NCBI GenBank assembly: GCA_036742665.1
Contig: DAINQP010000004.1
Span: 1-64,000, forward strand
DNA length: 64,000 nucleotides
From: Gp6-AA40 sp036742665
Lineage (GTDB): Bacteria > Acidobacteriota > Vicinamibacteria > Vicinamibacterales > UBA2999
Direction: 5' to 3'
Below are positions 26,476-35,076 of the stretch, one piece after another. The notes beneath the pieces are model-generated. The model saw nothing but the letters and a program-made list of their open reading frames with translations, was not told where the DNA came from and did no database searches. The translations under genes and the position numbers were made by a program. Numbering within the stretch: the first letter of the stretch is position 1; each line of letters opens with the position of its first letter.

Positions 26476-27498
26476 TCAGGCGGCGCGGAAGATTGCTCGA
26501 ATCAGACCATAGGCGATGGCGCCGATCGCCGCTGACGCCGGAATCGTCAGCATCCACGCCCAGACGATCTGGCCTGCGACTCCCCATCGTACCGCCGACA
26601 GCCGTTTGGTCGATCCGACGCCGACGATGGCCCCCGTGATCGTGTGCGTTGTGCTGATGCCGGTCCCCATCGCGGTCGCGGTATAGATCGCCAGCGCAGC
26701 CCCCGTCTCAGCGGCGAAACCGCCAATCGGTTGCAGCTTGGTGATCTTCGATCCCATCGTCTTGATGATGCGCCAGCCGCCCGACAGCGTGCCAAGGCCA
26801 ATCGCAGTGTAGGCCATCAGCTCGACCCAGATCGGGATGGGCAGCTTGCCTGCGGCATCGCGGTCCAGAAAACCGCCCGTGAACAAGGCTCCGGCCATGA
26901 TGCCCATGGTCTTTTGCGCGTCGTTCGCACCGTGCATCAGGCTGAATGCCGCAGCGGAGAGCAGCTGCATACGACGAAAGAACGCATCGACGCGCCGAGG
27001 CGTGGCGTTCCTGAATATCCAGTGGCTGAGGGTCATCAGCGTCAGGCCGACGACGAGTCCAATGAACGGGGCGATGACGATGAAGATCAGCGTTTTTGTC
27101 CAGCCGGAGACGATGATGGCGGCGAAGCCGGCCTTCGCAACGGCGGCGCCGGCGTAGCCACCGAACAGCGCGTGCGACGAGCTGGTCGGCAACCCGAAAT
27201 ACCACGTGATCAAATTCCACAAGATCGCCCCGGTGAGACCGCCGAAGATGACAGCGAACGTCACCACGTTCAGATCCACCATCCCTGAGCCGACGGTCTG
27301 CGCGACGCCCGTCCCGAAGAAGAATGCCGCGGCGAAGTTGAAGAACGCTGCCCACAGCACCGCTTGTCCCGGGGTCAGCACGCGTGTGGAGACGACGGTG
27401 GCAATCGAGTTCGCGGCGTCGTGGAAGCCGTTGATGTAATCGAAGATCAGCGCAACGCCAATGAGCGCGAGGACCGGCAGCAGCAGTGGGTTGTTCAT
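26476..27498 (-). CDS. pit: PiT-family inorganic phosphate transporter
   Basis: A membrane Pi:cation symporter of 340 aa with about ten helices. Both PiT signature repeats are visible: GFHDAANSIATVVSTRVLT near the N-terminus and HGANDAQKTMGI in the second half, each holding the conserved Asn/Asp pair. It follows the DUF47 gene by 15 bp on the same strand, a conserved pairing, and precedes phoB. Low-affinity uptake of metal-phosphate is expected; it might instead be regulated by the upstream Pho-box-like site. Confidence 0.95.
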   Translation of the reverse strand: MNNPLLLPVLALIGVALIFDYINGFHDAANSIATVVSTRVLTPGQAVLWAAFFNFAAAFFFGTGVAQTVGSGMVDLNVVTFAVIFGGLTGAILWNLITWYFGLPTSSSHALFGGYAGAAVAKAGFAAIIVSGWTKTLIFIVIAPFIGLVVGLTLMTLSHWIFRNATPRRVDAFFRRMQLLSAAAFSLMHGANDAQKTMGIMAGALFTGGFLDRDAAGKLPIPIWVELMAYTAIGLGTLSGGWRIIKTMGSKITKLQPIGGFAAETGAALAIYTATAMGTGISTTHTITGAIVGVGSTKRLSAVRWGVAGQIVWAWMLTIPASAAIGAIAYGLIRAIFRAA

Positions 27499-27513
27499 GC
27501 GTGGGCGGATGTG

Positions 27514-28137
27514 TCAGCCGTGCTTGACGACCACGCCTTCGAGGAGGTTGCAGACGTCTTCGCACCGGTCAGTCGCAGCCTCCAGGAAGTCGAAGATCTC
27601 CTTCCACTTGATGACCGCGATCGGGTCGCGTTCCTCGTCGAACAGCGCGACGATGGCGTCCTGGTGTACGCGGTCGGCTTCACGTTCGAGCTGATTGACG
27701 CGCGCGGCGAGCTCCAGCACGCCCTGGCTCTGCTTCTCGAGGATGGACAGTGCCTCGGTGATCCGGTCGCAGCAGTCGCAAATGATGTCGGCGAGCCGGC
27801 GGGCGTGCGGTCTGATGTTGGTGATCTTGTAGAGGCGAATAACCGCGGCAGCCGCGTCAATCGCGTCCATCACGTCGTCGAGGGAAATCGCGAGAGCGTG
27901 GATGTCCTCGCGGTCCAACGGGGTGACGAACGTCCGGTTCAAACGGTCGATGATCGACCGGGTCCGGCCGTCGCATGCATGTTCGATGTCCTTGATGACA
28001 TCCGCTTTGGCCATATCCGGCGGATTGCTCGAGACCATCTGCTTGAGCGTCCGTGCGCCGACGCGGATCTCCTCGGAAAGGCCGACGAAGTCGTGAAAAA
28101 ACTGTTCTTCGCGGGGAATCAGACTGAAACGGGCCAT
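27514..28137 (-). CDS. DUF47 / PhoU-like Pit accessory protein
   Basis: A 207-aa all-helical protein of the DUF47 (PhoU-related, TIGR00153-like) family, which is encoded next to PiT transporters and modulates them. The body includes REEQFFHDF, the acidic helix SLDDVMDAIDAAAAVIRLY and the conserved WKEIFDFLEAATDRCEDV with E/DxxxD-type metal-binding pattern. ATG 28137 has GAGGTGAC just upstream; longer upstream starts are unlikely. It is first in the DUF47-pit unit with a Pho-box-like repeat 44 bp upstream. Confidence 0.92.
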   Translation of the reverse strand: MARFSLIPREEQFFHDFVGLSEEIRVGARTLKQMVSSNPPDMAKADVIKDIEHACDGRTRSIIDRLNRTFVTPLDREDIHALAISLDDVMDAIDAAAAVIRLYKITNIRPHARRLADIICDCCDRITEALSILEKQSQGVLELAARVNQLEREADRVHQDAIVALFDEERDPIAVIKWKEIFDFLEAATDRCEDVCNLLEGVVVKHG

Positions 28138-28180
28138 GTCACCTCGACAATCGACGGATCGTAACAGATTTAACCCATCT

Positions 28181-28198
28181 GTTACATGACCGTTACAG
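28181..28198 (-). promoter_or_regulatory. Candidate Pho box upstream of DUF47-pit
   Basis: Two GTTAC words 11 bp apart; in gene direction it reads CTGTAAC-GGTC-ATGTAAC, the best match here to the E. coli consensus CTGTCAT-N4-CTGTCAT. It lies about 44-61 bp upstream of the DUF47 start, where a PhoB site would activate transcription. A further GTTAA/GTTAC pair adjoins at 28161-28175. Confidence 0.6.
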
Positions 28199-28299
28199 CC
28201 TCTTCGGGTGAGGAGCACTCGACGCCGAGTGAGCGCACCCGCATCCACACATGCTCTAGGGAACGCGCAGTCGCGGTTATTGCGTCGAGGAAGATTTCG

Positions 28300-29097
28300 T
28301 TACTTCCCGACCCACGTGAAGTTCACGCCCGCGCCGCCGAGAGCCGCCGCCGGCGACACCGCGAACCGTGCGTTGCCGTGGCCGATCGTGACCGTGCGAC
28401 CCGCAACCATCCCGATCGCCGCGCCAAAGGCGACGTCGCTGAAGTAATGACGTTGACTCTGGATGCGAGACGCCGCCACATACGACGCGACAGCATAGGC
28501 CGGGATGCCCGCCTTCCACCCGAGATGGCGCTGGAGTACCGTGGCCGTTGCGAAGGCCGATGCCGAGTGTCCCGACGGGAACGAAAGCGATGTTCCGTCC
28601 GGACGTGTGCGGCCGGTACCGAGCTTGATGACCTGCGTCATCGTTTGCGAGACGAACTGCGCGCGGACGAGATCGGCGCCGATGATCGCCAGGTTCGGAT
28701 TACCGGTGGCCCGGCCGATCGAGTATGTCGCGAAGGCCGCCGCGAGCTGCGTCGTGGCCGCGCCAACCGTTTGTCCGGCGCCGAACGCCCCGTGCATCGA
28801 TTGGGCACCCGAAAACGATTGTGACAAACGTGCGTCGGAAGGATGACCGGCGGCTGCAGTCAGCCCGCCAATTCCCAGGATAATCGCCGAGTCACGAGAC
28901 GGCACGCGTCGGAAATCGGTGATCGTATCGGCGAAAATCCGTCCAAGACTGGGCACGAAATCCGCGGCGGGCCGGGCGTTGAGCGTTGGAGCAACGGGCA
29001 TCGGCGCAAGTGTTTGCGCCGACAAGTCACGGGGAACGAGTGTGATCCCGGTCCACAGTGTGGTTGTGATCAAGAAGGCGTACGCAGGTTGTCTCAT
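28300..29097 (-). CDS. Exported PAP2-family phosphatase
   Basis: An acid-phosphatase-like PAP2 superfamily enzyme with a signal peptide (AYAFLITTTLWTGITLVPRDLSA). The three catalytic motifs are present: KLGTGRTRP, FPSGHSASAF and SRIQSQRHYFSDV, with the nucleophilic His in the last. It probably acts on lipid phosphates or other phosphomonoesters outside the cytoplasm. ATG 29097 is preferred over an upstream TTG. It is 48 bp downstream of the secreted kinase-like gene, the last gene of the operon. A paralogue with the same motifs lies at 45.3 kb. Confidence 0.88.
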   Translation of the reverse strand: MRQPAYAFLITTTLWTGITLVPRDLSAQTLAPMPVAPTLNARPAADFVPSLGRIFADTITDFRRVPSRDSAIILGIGGLTAAAGHPSDARLSQSFSGAQSMHGAFGAGQTVGAATTQLAAAFATYSIGRATGNPNLAIIGADLVRAQFVSQTMTQVIKLGTGRTRPDGTSLSFPSGHSASAFATATVLQRHLGWKAGIPAYAVASYVAASRIQSQRHYFSDVAFGAAIGMVAGRTVTIGHGNARFAVSPAAALGGAGVNFTWVGK

Positions 29098-29145
29098 GGA
29101 ATCGTGCCCATCCGAGTACAAGCGTCGATCGTTGGAACGACGGTT

Positions 29146-30837
29146 TTACTTTTGGACGACCGACTTGCTGGTTCGGTCGAGACCGACCGTCTCCCACTGC
29201 GTGCCGTTGCGGCGGAAGGTAAACGTAACGGGGTTGGACCATGCCGGATAGTCCGCATGGATCGAGCGGATGCTGACGCTGAGAAATGCTGAATCGAGCA
29301 AAGCCTCTGGCGTCTCGATGCGAACGCCATGCAAGACGCCGTTCGTACGGCCGACCGTGGTGCCGTCGACGAATTGACTCGTTGCGCCAGTCGCGTTGTC
29401 GAAGCGCGACCATGTGAATCGGTATTCGCTGGGAGCGGTGGCAATGCCCGCCTCGACCGCCGCGTTCTCGAACATCAGCCCGCCGTCTACGAGGAGCTGC
29501 GCGTTCACGAGAGGATTGACACCAGTCAACCACGCACGCAGGACCTTGTCGCGCCGTTTGATTAATGTGGTGGCAATGTGCTCGGCCGCACCCGGCTCGC
29601 TATATCTGGCTTTGGCCACCACGGCGCGAATTACCTCATCGCTGAACTTCGACACCAGCCGCGCGGCCCAGAACGCATCCTGCGGCGTCATGTTGTCGAA
29701 GGCCGGGTTCGGATACTCGGGCCGCCATTGGACCGGGTCGAAAAAATCTCCTTCGAACCTGCCGACGGACTTCGCGCCTTCCCAGTAGTCCACCAGGATC
29801 CATGGCCGCACATAGATGCCGAGTGTCGCGAGCGTCTTGAACCCAGGTCCCCATTCGAGGATGTACTCGTTGCCTGCACGCGGCACCTGCGCCGTCGTGC
29901 TGCCGCTGCCCATGATCGAGCCGAAGTCGAACATGTAGTGGCGGATCCACTGACGACCGGGCGCCTCACCTTCGAGCATGTCGAGGCTGTTGAGGCCGCG
30001 CGAGTCGTCATGATTGAGCCACGCAGCGAACACACGGTTGCTACGAAGCTCACGCCGGTGCTCGTGCGGGTGAATGTCGTTGGGGTCGTCCGGTCGCGTG
30101 CCGTAGTACTTGAAATATCCGAGCGGCTTGCCATCGGCAAAGCGGCTGAGGGTCGCGCGGTATTTGCCATTGGGCAGCTTCGCCGCCACACGGAGCAGCC
30201 GATCGACGTTCGTGCGTGTAATCGGGACCTTGCGACCACGCAGATCCACGGTGGTCGCGTTGGGGGCGATGACGATCCTGGCCGGGTCCACCTCGACGAT
30301 GTAGCCCTGCACTACGTTGTAACCAATCGCGTGATAGAAGGCGGCACCGATCACTTCGGCCCCGCTCGCCATCTCTGGATTGCTCGGCGGATCGAACTTC
30401 ACCTGGTACAAACGCCCATCCGGCGCGACGACGCGATAGCCGGGTGTGATGCCGCTGCTCTTGCCCTCGATGACCGGCCAGTCGTCGATATTGAGCGCAT
30501 CCAGCGTGTTCGGTCCGCGAACGATCTCATCGACCGACATGCCGGGGAGGCGGCCGATCCGGTTGGTGAACCAACTCGAATCCGGGACTTCGTCGATCGT
30601 GTTGACGTTGACGGCCTGAATCGGCCGACGTTCGGCGGGCTTGATGAACGTCTGCTCGGCGAAGTCGTAGGCATTGCTGCCTTCGATTCGTACCGCCTTG
30701 CTCGCATCGAGGGCGCGGTCGAAGTCCTCCCGCGCCGGGTCGTCGGGGAAGTAAACCGGTGTGGCGCTTCGCGTCGTCAACGTCAAAGCGACACAGGCGA
30801 TCGCGGCGAGCGGCAGCAGCCACCGCCTAGAACACAT
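29146..30837 (-). CDS. Secreted protein with kinase-fold hallmarks, family not recognised
   Basis: A 563-aa protein with an N-terminal signal peptide (WLLPLAAIACVALTLTT). The middle part carries, in order, kinase-like elements: Lys147 (YQVKFDP, beta3-like), Glu161 in GAEVIGAAFYHAIGY (alphaC-like), LNHDDSRGLN (275-283, catalytic Asp and a following Asn, as in HipA or PI4K folds) and FDFGSIMG (303-310, DFG-like). Kinase activity is inference from this order; no glycine-rich loop is evident. It overlaps the Omp85-like gene by 11 bp. The C-terminus has a beta-rich domain (STEYRFTW-type). A CotH- or HipA-like phosphotransferase is the best guess. Confidence 0.6.
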   Translation of the reverse strand: MCSRRWLLPLAAIACVALTLTTRSATPVYFPDDPAREDFDRALDASKAVRIEGSNAYDFAEQTFIKPAERRPIQAVNVNTIDEVPDSSWFTNRIGRLPGMSVDEIVRGPNTLDALNIDDWPVIEGKSSGITPGYRVVAPDGRLYQVKFDPPSNPEMASGAEVIGAAFYHAIGYNVVQGYIVEVDPARIVIAPNATTVDLRGRKVPITRTNVDRLLRVAAKLPNGKYRATLSRFADGKPLGYFKYYGTRPDDPNDIHPHEHRRELRSNRVFAAWLNHDDSRGLNSLDMLEGEAPGRQWIRHYMFDFGSIMGSGSTTAQVPRAGNEYILEWGPGFKTLATLGIYVRPWILVDYWEGAKSVGRFEGDFFDPVQWRPEYPNPAFDNMTPQDAFWAARLVSKFSDEVIRAVVAKARYSEPGAAEHIATTLIKRRDKVLRAWLTGVNPLVNAQLLVDGGLMFENAAVEAGIATAPSEYRFTWSRFDNATGATSQFVDGTTVGRTNGVLHGVRIETPEALLDSAFLSVSIRSIHADYPAWSNPVTFTFRRNGTQWETVGLDRTSKSVVQK

Positions 30838-32053
30838 GGCCGAACCTCATGATGAAGTGCGCGCCCGCAGAACTGCCGAACGCACCCTCGACACGGAGGA
30901 ACACGCCGTTGGCGGTGCCGAACCTGAACCCGATGCCGAAGTCGCGCTCGAAGTCGCTCAGGTGGAAATCCTGACGCCGCGGCGCAACCTTGCCGATGTC
31001 GTAGAAGAGCGCGCCATCGATGGCGGTGAAGATCTCCCAGCGATATTCGGCCTGGAACAGCAGCGTGTTGCGATCGCGGAATCGGAAGTGGCGAAATCCT
31101 CGCAAGTCGTCGGGGCCGCCGAGCGTCGGCTGGAAATAGAACGGGACTTCTGCGCCCGCGTCCGCGTCGGTCATGACCGCACGCGCGTGCAGGGCCAGCA
31201 CGCGGCGATCGCGAACGATCGGCACATAGTGCTGCAGATCGATGTCCACGCGGTTGAACGAGAACAGATCGATTTCGGTATCGTCGAAGCGATGATAGGT
31301 GACCGCGTAGCGGCCGCCCCGGCGCGGGTTGCCGAGCGGGGCGCGATTGTTGACGTCCAACGTGGCCAAGTACCTGAAGAAGTCCGGCTGTACGAGAACG
31401 CCGGGCGCATCAGCCGGTCCGAACACCCGCAAGAGGCTGTCCTCTTCGCTGATCGCGTCGATGTCGGGGTTGTAGTAATCGAGACCCGCGGTCAGATTCA
31501 GCCACGCCATCGGCCGGTAGGTGCCATACCCGCCAAGCACGGTGTTCCTGAGACCGTAGATGACCTCGTCGTCGCGTGACGAGTCAGGCCCGAGACCGAA
31601 GAAGTCCTCCTTCGGAAAGTCGTAGCGTTGCGCGTGCACGCCCAGCCCCACCCTTCCGTTGGCCAGCCGCGGCGCCTGCAGGCGCGCGTCGATCATCCAG
31701 TAGTGGGAGAACGACGCGGCGACGAAGCTGCTGAACTCGAGTTGTCCGTCGAACCAGCGCGGATAGCGGTATCCGGGGCCGAACGAGAAGCCGCTACCCG
31801 TCGTGATGTTACCGATTTTCGGATAGAGCCCTTCGGCAGGATTCAGGATGCGCTCGAAGACGCGGCCGCTTTCGAGGTCCATCAAGGCCCGCTCGAGGCG
31901 GCTCTGTTGCGGCGGCGCGAGGTTCAGCGCCTTCTCCTCGCGCTCACGCTGCAGCGTTTCGGCGCGCGTCTTCGGCTCTTGAGCCTTCGTCGCGGCCGGC
32001 GCGACGACGCACACGACGAACGTGAGGAGCCGAATGAGTCCCACCTGTCGCAT
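30827..32053 (-). CDS. Omp85/BamA-family surface antigen-like outer membrane barrel
   Basis: A 408-aa exported protein (signal LLTFVVCVVAPAATKA). The body is an amphipathic beta-strand-rich barrel, and GGPDDLRGFRHFRFRD matches the Omp85 loop-6 (V/L)RG(F/Y) signature. There is no POTRA array; the N-terminal extension is helical, so this is a short 'bacterial surface antigen' type. The terminal residue is Phe (RFGHVF), as expected. It overlaps the transporter gene by one base (TAATG) and the kinase-like gene by 11 bp. It may pass or anchor that protein's product; this is inference. Confidence 0.82.
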   Translation of the reverse strand: MRQVGLIRLLTFVVCVVAPAATKAQEPKTRAETLQREREEKALNLAPPQQSRLERALMDLESGRVFERILNPAEGLYPKIGNITTGSGFSFGPGYRYPRWFDGQLEFSSFVAASFSHYWMIDARLQAPRLANGRVGLGVHAQRYDFPKEDFFGLGPDSSRDDEVIYGLRNTVLGGYGTYRPMAWLNLTAGLDYYNPDIDAISEEDSLLRVFGPADAPGVLVQPDFFRYLATLDVNNRAPLGNPRRGGRYAVTYHRFDDTEIDLFSFNRVDIDLQHYVPIVRDRRVLALHARAVMTDADAGAEVPFYFQPTLGGPDDLRGFRHFRFRDRNTLLFQAEYRWEIFTAIDGALFYDIGKVAPRRQDFHLSDFERDFGIGFRFGTANGVFLRVEGAFGSSAGAHFIMRFGHVF

Positions 32054-33399
32054 TACGCCGCGTGGCGCTCTGAGGTTTCAGCGCCCACCATTTTGCGATG
32101 TTCGCGCGCGATGCCGACTGCGAGCAACAGCCACACACCCACGAGTACCACGTTCACCAGCGCGAAGCTGCGGAGGGTCAACGAAAGCACTTCGGTGCCG
32201 AGGAAGACTACAGCCGCCTGCAGCAGATCGCCGGTCCTGACGAAGAAGGCATCTATGGCCTGCTTGGCGTTGTACTTGGCCTCGCGGCTCGTCGGCAGGA
32301 ACAGCGCGTGCCGGGTCGTGTTCTGGATCGAGTAGTCGGTGGCGTTCTCGAAAATCTTCGTCCACTGCAGAACGAGCAGCACGGGGACTAGCAGGACGGC
32401 GGTGTATCCGCTCAAGGCGATCAGCGGCAGGACGAACAGCGCGCCGCGGACACCGATGTACTTGAAAATTCTCGAGACGGCGAATGTCTGCAAGATGAAC
32501 GCGAGAATGTTCACCGACGAGAGGACCGTGCCCGAGAGCGAGGCGATGATCGCGCGCCGATCGGCGGCGGCGGCGAGACCGGCCGCGATACGCGCGTCGG
32601 CCGTTTTCGTGATGAGGTCGTTGAGCATGAATCCGCCGAGCGTGTTCACGAGATTGAAGACCAGCACCATCAGCGCAATCAGCAGCAGGTAGCGATTGGT
32701 CAGCACGAGCTTGAAGCCGTTGCTGCCTTTCGCAAGCGGCTGCTCGCTGACAACCTGCGCGTCGCGCCGCATTTCAGCCTCTCGACGGTTGACGACGATC
32801 GTGAGGACTACCGGGACCAGCATGCCAGCGGCGGCGACCAACATGAGCACATAGGGACCGATGCCGCCAAATACCAAAGTCGCCAGCAGTGAACCGAGCG
32901 CCGCGCCCAGCGTCGCGCCGACGCCGACCAGCGGAAAGAGTCGCTTGCCCCGCTCGGAGTTGTAGACGTCGTTGGCGAACGCCCAGAACTGTGCGACCGC
33001 CACCATGTTGAAGACGCCAATCCAAATGTAGAACGCCACGCCGATGCGCACACCGGCCGACCCGAGCGCCCAGAAGACCAGCAGATGCGACGCGAAGAAC
33101 AGCGTCACGCCGCAGACCAGCCAGACGCGATTGACGCGCGCCGAGAAAGCGCTGTAGGCAGGGACGAAGATAAAGAGGATCGCCGCCATGCCCGCGGCAG
33201 CATAGCTCGCCGCGACAGCGCCCGACTCGCTGAGGATCAGCGCTTCGCGAACCAGCTTCAGGACCTGGTAGAACGCGAGCAGGTAAAAGGCATTGGCCGC
33301 GAGCAGCAGGGCGCTGACGCCTTCGCCCGCCCGCACCTCCGTCACGACCGAGAGGGCACGTTCGAGGAGACTCTTCTGCGACGGAGCGGTGTCCAGCAT
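32053..33399 (-). CDS. ATP/ADP translocase (Npt/Tlc)-like membrane transporter
   Basis: A 448-aa transporter with about twelve hydrophobic helices of the NTP/NDP-exchange (Tlc, AAA-type) subset of the MFS fold. Recognisable stretches include FYQVLKLVREALIL, QFWAFANDVYNSERGKRLFPLVGVGATLGAALGS, and NTTRHALFLPTSREAKYNAKQAID. The last is characteristic of this group. Nucleotide specificity cannot be assigned; many bacterial members have unknown substrates. It lies 9 bp downstream of the Ser/Thr kinase gene and one base from the Omp85-like gene. Confidence 0.82.
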   Translation of the reverse strand: MLDTAPSQKSLLERALSVVTEVRAGEGVSALLLAANAFYLLAFYQVLKLVREALILSESGAVAASYAAAGMAAILFIFVPAYSAFSARVNRVWLVCGVTLFFASHLLVFWALGSAGVRIGVAFYIWIGVFNMVAVAQFWAFANDVYNSERGKRLFPLVGVGATLGAALGSLLATLVFGGIGPYVLMLVAAAGMLVPVVLTIVVNRREAEMRRDAQVVSEQPLAKGSNGFKLVLTNRYLLLIALMVLVFNLVNTLGGFMLNDLITKTADARIAAGLAAAADRRAIIASLSGTVLSSVNILAFILQTFAVSRIFKYIGVRGALFVLPLIALSGYTAVLLVPVLLVLQWTKIFENATDYSIQNTTRHALFLPTSREAKYNAKQAIDAFFVRTGDLLQAAVVFLGTEVLSLTLRSFALVNVVLVGVWLLLAVGIAREHRKMVGAETSERHAA

Positions 33400-33408
33400 C
33401 AGCAGATG

Positions 33409-35076
33409 CTATATCGTGACGGCCTCCGCTGTATCACGCCGCGGTTCGCTGACCTTGAGCGGCCCCGACAGCTGTGGCAGGTGCATCCGCCACCAGCCCT
33501 TGGCTTCGTCCGAGTTCCATTCGTCGCGAATCCGCACGCGGCAGGCCATCTGATACAACTCGCCGGCGTCCTGTGGCCGATGGCGCGGATCTTTCTGCAG
33601 GCAGGCGAGGACCAGTTCATCCAGCTCACGCGGAACCGTTTGCTCGGTCCTCTCCGACGGCGGCGTCGGCTGCGCGTGCAGGTGCTGCATCAGCATCTTC
33701 ATTGAGGTGTCGGCCTCGAACACGAGTTCCCCGGTGAGCAGGAAGTATGCGACGCAGCCCAGGGAATAGACGTCGGCCCGGCGGTCCACTTCGGCGTCGC
33801 CGAGGATCACCTCGGGTGCCATGTAGGCCGGTGTACCCGGTGTCGAGTTCTCGCGTGTCGCGAGCGTCTGCGCGTCGCGCCCCTGGCCTGATGATGTCTG
33901 TATCTTGACCAGGCCGAAGTCGAGCACCTTGGCAAAGTCGTATTCCAGCCCCATGCGGCAGACATAAATGTTGGCCGGCTTGATGTCGCGATGCACCAAT
34001 CCTCGCGCGTGCGCATCGGCGAGCGAATGACACACCTGGCGCAGCAAGTAGAGGACGCGATTCGGCGGCAACGGTCCAAACTCGCGGACCAGCGATTCGA
34101 GGTCGCGGCCGGTGAGCAGCTCCATCACGTAGTAGAAGGTTCCGTCCTGCGTGATGCCGAAGTCGAACACCTGAATCGTGTGCGGTGAGCTCAGCACCGC
34201 AGTGGCCTGCGCTTCGCGCTCGAACCGTTTCAGCGTCAGCCGCGCTTCGTTCTCGTCGCGTGCCCCGAGCACTTCCGGCCGCACCAGCTTGATCGCGGCA
34301 TCGCGCGCCAGCAGCCGATGCTCGGCGCGCCACACCTCGCCCATGCCTCCGGTGCCAAGGCGTTCGATCAGGTGGTAGCTGCCGAGATCCTGCGCCTCGC
34401 GCAAACGGCGGCCGAGCCGCTGCAGCACTCGCGCCGGCACCACCGCGACGAACGCACACGCATAGCTGGGCCAGGTAATGATGAACACGTAGGCCGGGTC
34501 CAGCGCCCTGCCGCCCAGCAGCCAGGCGATCGAGTACGCGATCGGATCGAATGACGCGACGATGATCGACGCGATGAACATGCGCCGCGGCGTGCTCGGT
34601 GCGATCATCGCGAAGATGAGGATCAGCAGGCAGATCCACGAGATCCGCATGATGTCGGTGCCGGCCGGCGGCACCGCCCACGCATTGAACGCCGCGATCC
34701 CGGCGCCGTGCATCAACATCATCGCGACGCCGGCGTTGCTCTTGCTCTCGATGCTGGTACTGGCGCTGCGCAGGTGCCAATACATCACCGCCGAACCGGT
34801 GACCCCGCACAATTGCAAGATGATCGCCCGCAAGTTGCGGACCCAGCCGTTCCACAGCCACGGCATGACGAACGAGTCCAGCATCAGGGCGAAGGTCCAC
34901 AGCACCAGTGCCACCGTGCTGAACACGACCAGCCGCTGGGCCTGCTCCGACAGCAGCTCCGTTGGCAGCCGCGTCGTTCGGCCTGAATCGCCGATCGAGG
35001 ACGCCGGCGTGGCGTGCGGTGCAATTCGACGTGATTCGTGGCTCGTGCCCATCCGGGGTTCCGTGCCCTCAGGCAC
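33409..35076 (-). CDS. Membrane Ser/Thr protein kinase with N-terminal TM domain
   Basis: A eukaryotic-like Ser/Thr kinase of 555 aa. Six hydrophobic segments fill residues 50-215, and the kinase domain follows: P-loop GTGGMGEVW (241-249), Lys263, HRDIKPAN (362-369), DFG (386-388) and TPGTPAYMAPE. Bacterial STPKs usually have a kinase domain first and a single TM after it, so this order is unusual. The GTG start overlaps the upstream gene by 8 bp. The kinase domain would be cytoplasmic. The target is unknown. Confidence 0.92.
   Translation of the reverse strand: MPEGTEPRMGTSHESRRIAPHATPASSIGDSGRTTRLPTELLSEQAQRLVVFSTVALVLWTFALMLDSFVMPWLWNGWVRNLRAIILQLCGVTGSAVMYWHLRSASTSIESKSNAGVAMMLMHGAGIAAFNAWAVPPAGTDIMRISWICLLILIFAMIAPSTPRRMFIASIIVASFDPIAYSIAWLLGGRALDPAYVFIITWPSYACAFVAVVPARVLQRLGRRLREAQDLGSYHLIERLGTGGMGEVWRAEHRLLARDAAIKLVRPEVLGARDENEARLTLKRFEREAQATAVLSSPHTIQVFDFGITQDGTFYYVMELLTGRDLESLVREFGPLPPNRVLYLLRQVCHSLADAHARGLVHRDIKPANIYVCRMGLEYDFAKVLDFGLVKIQTSSGQGRDAQTLATRENSTPGTPAYMAPEVILGDAEVDRRADVYSLGCVAYFLLTGELVFEADTSMKMLMQHLHAQPTPPSERTEQTVPRELDELVLACLQKDPRHRPQDAGELYQMACRVRIRDEWNSDEAKGWWRMHLPQLSGPLKVSEPRRDTAEAVTI

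Noticed and set aside
29578..30852. A 424-codon plus-strand frame over the kinase-like gene
   Set aside because: Antisense to the signal-peptide protein, without its own motif or RBS.
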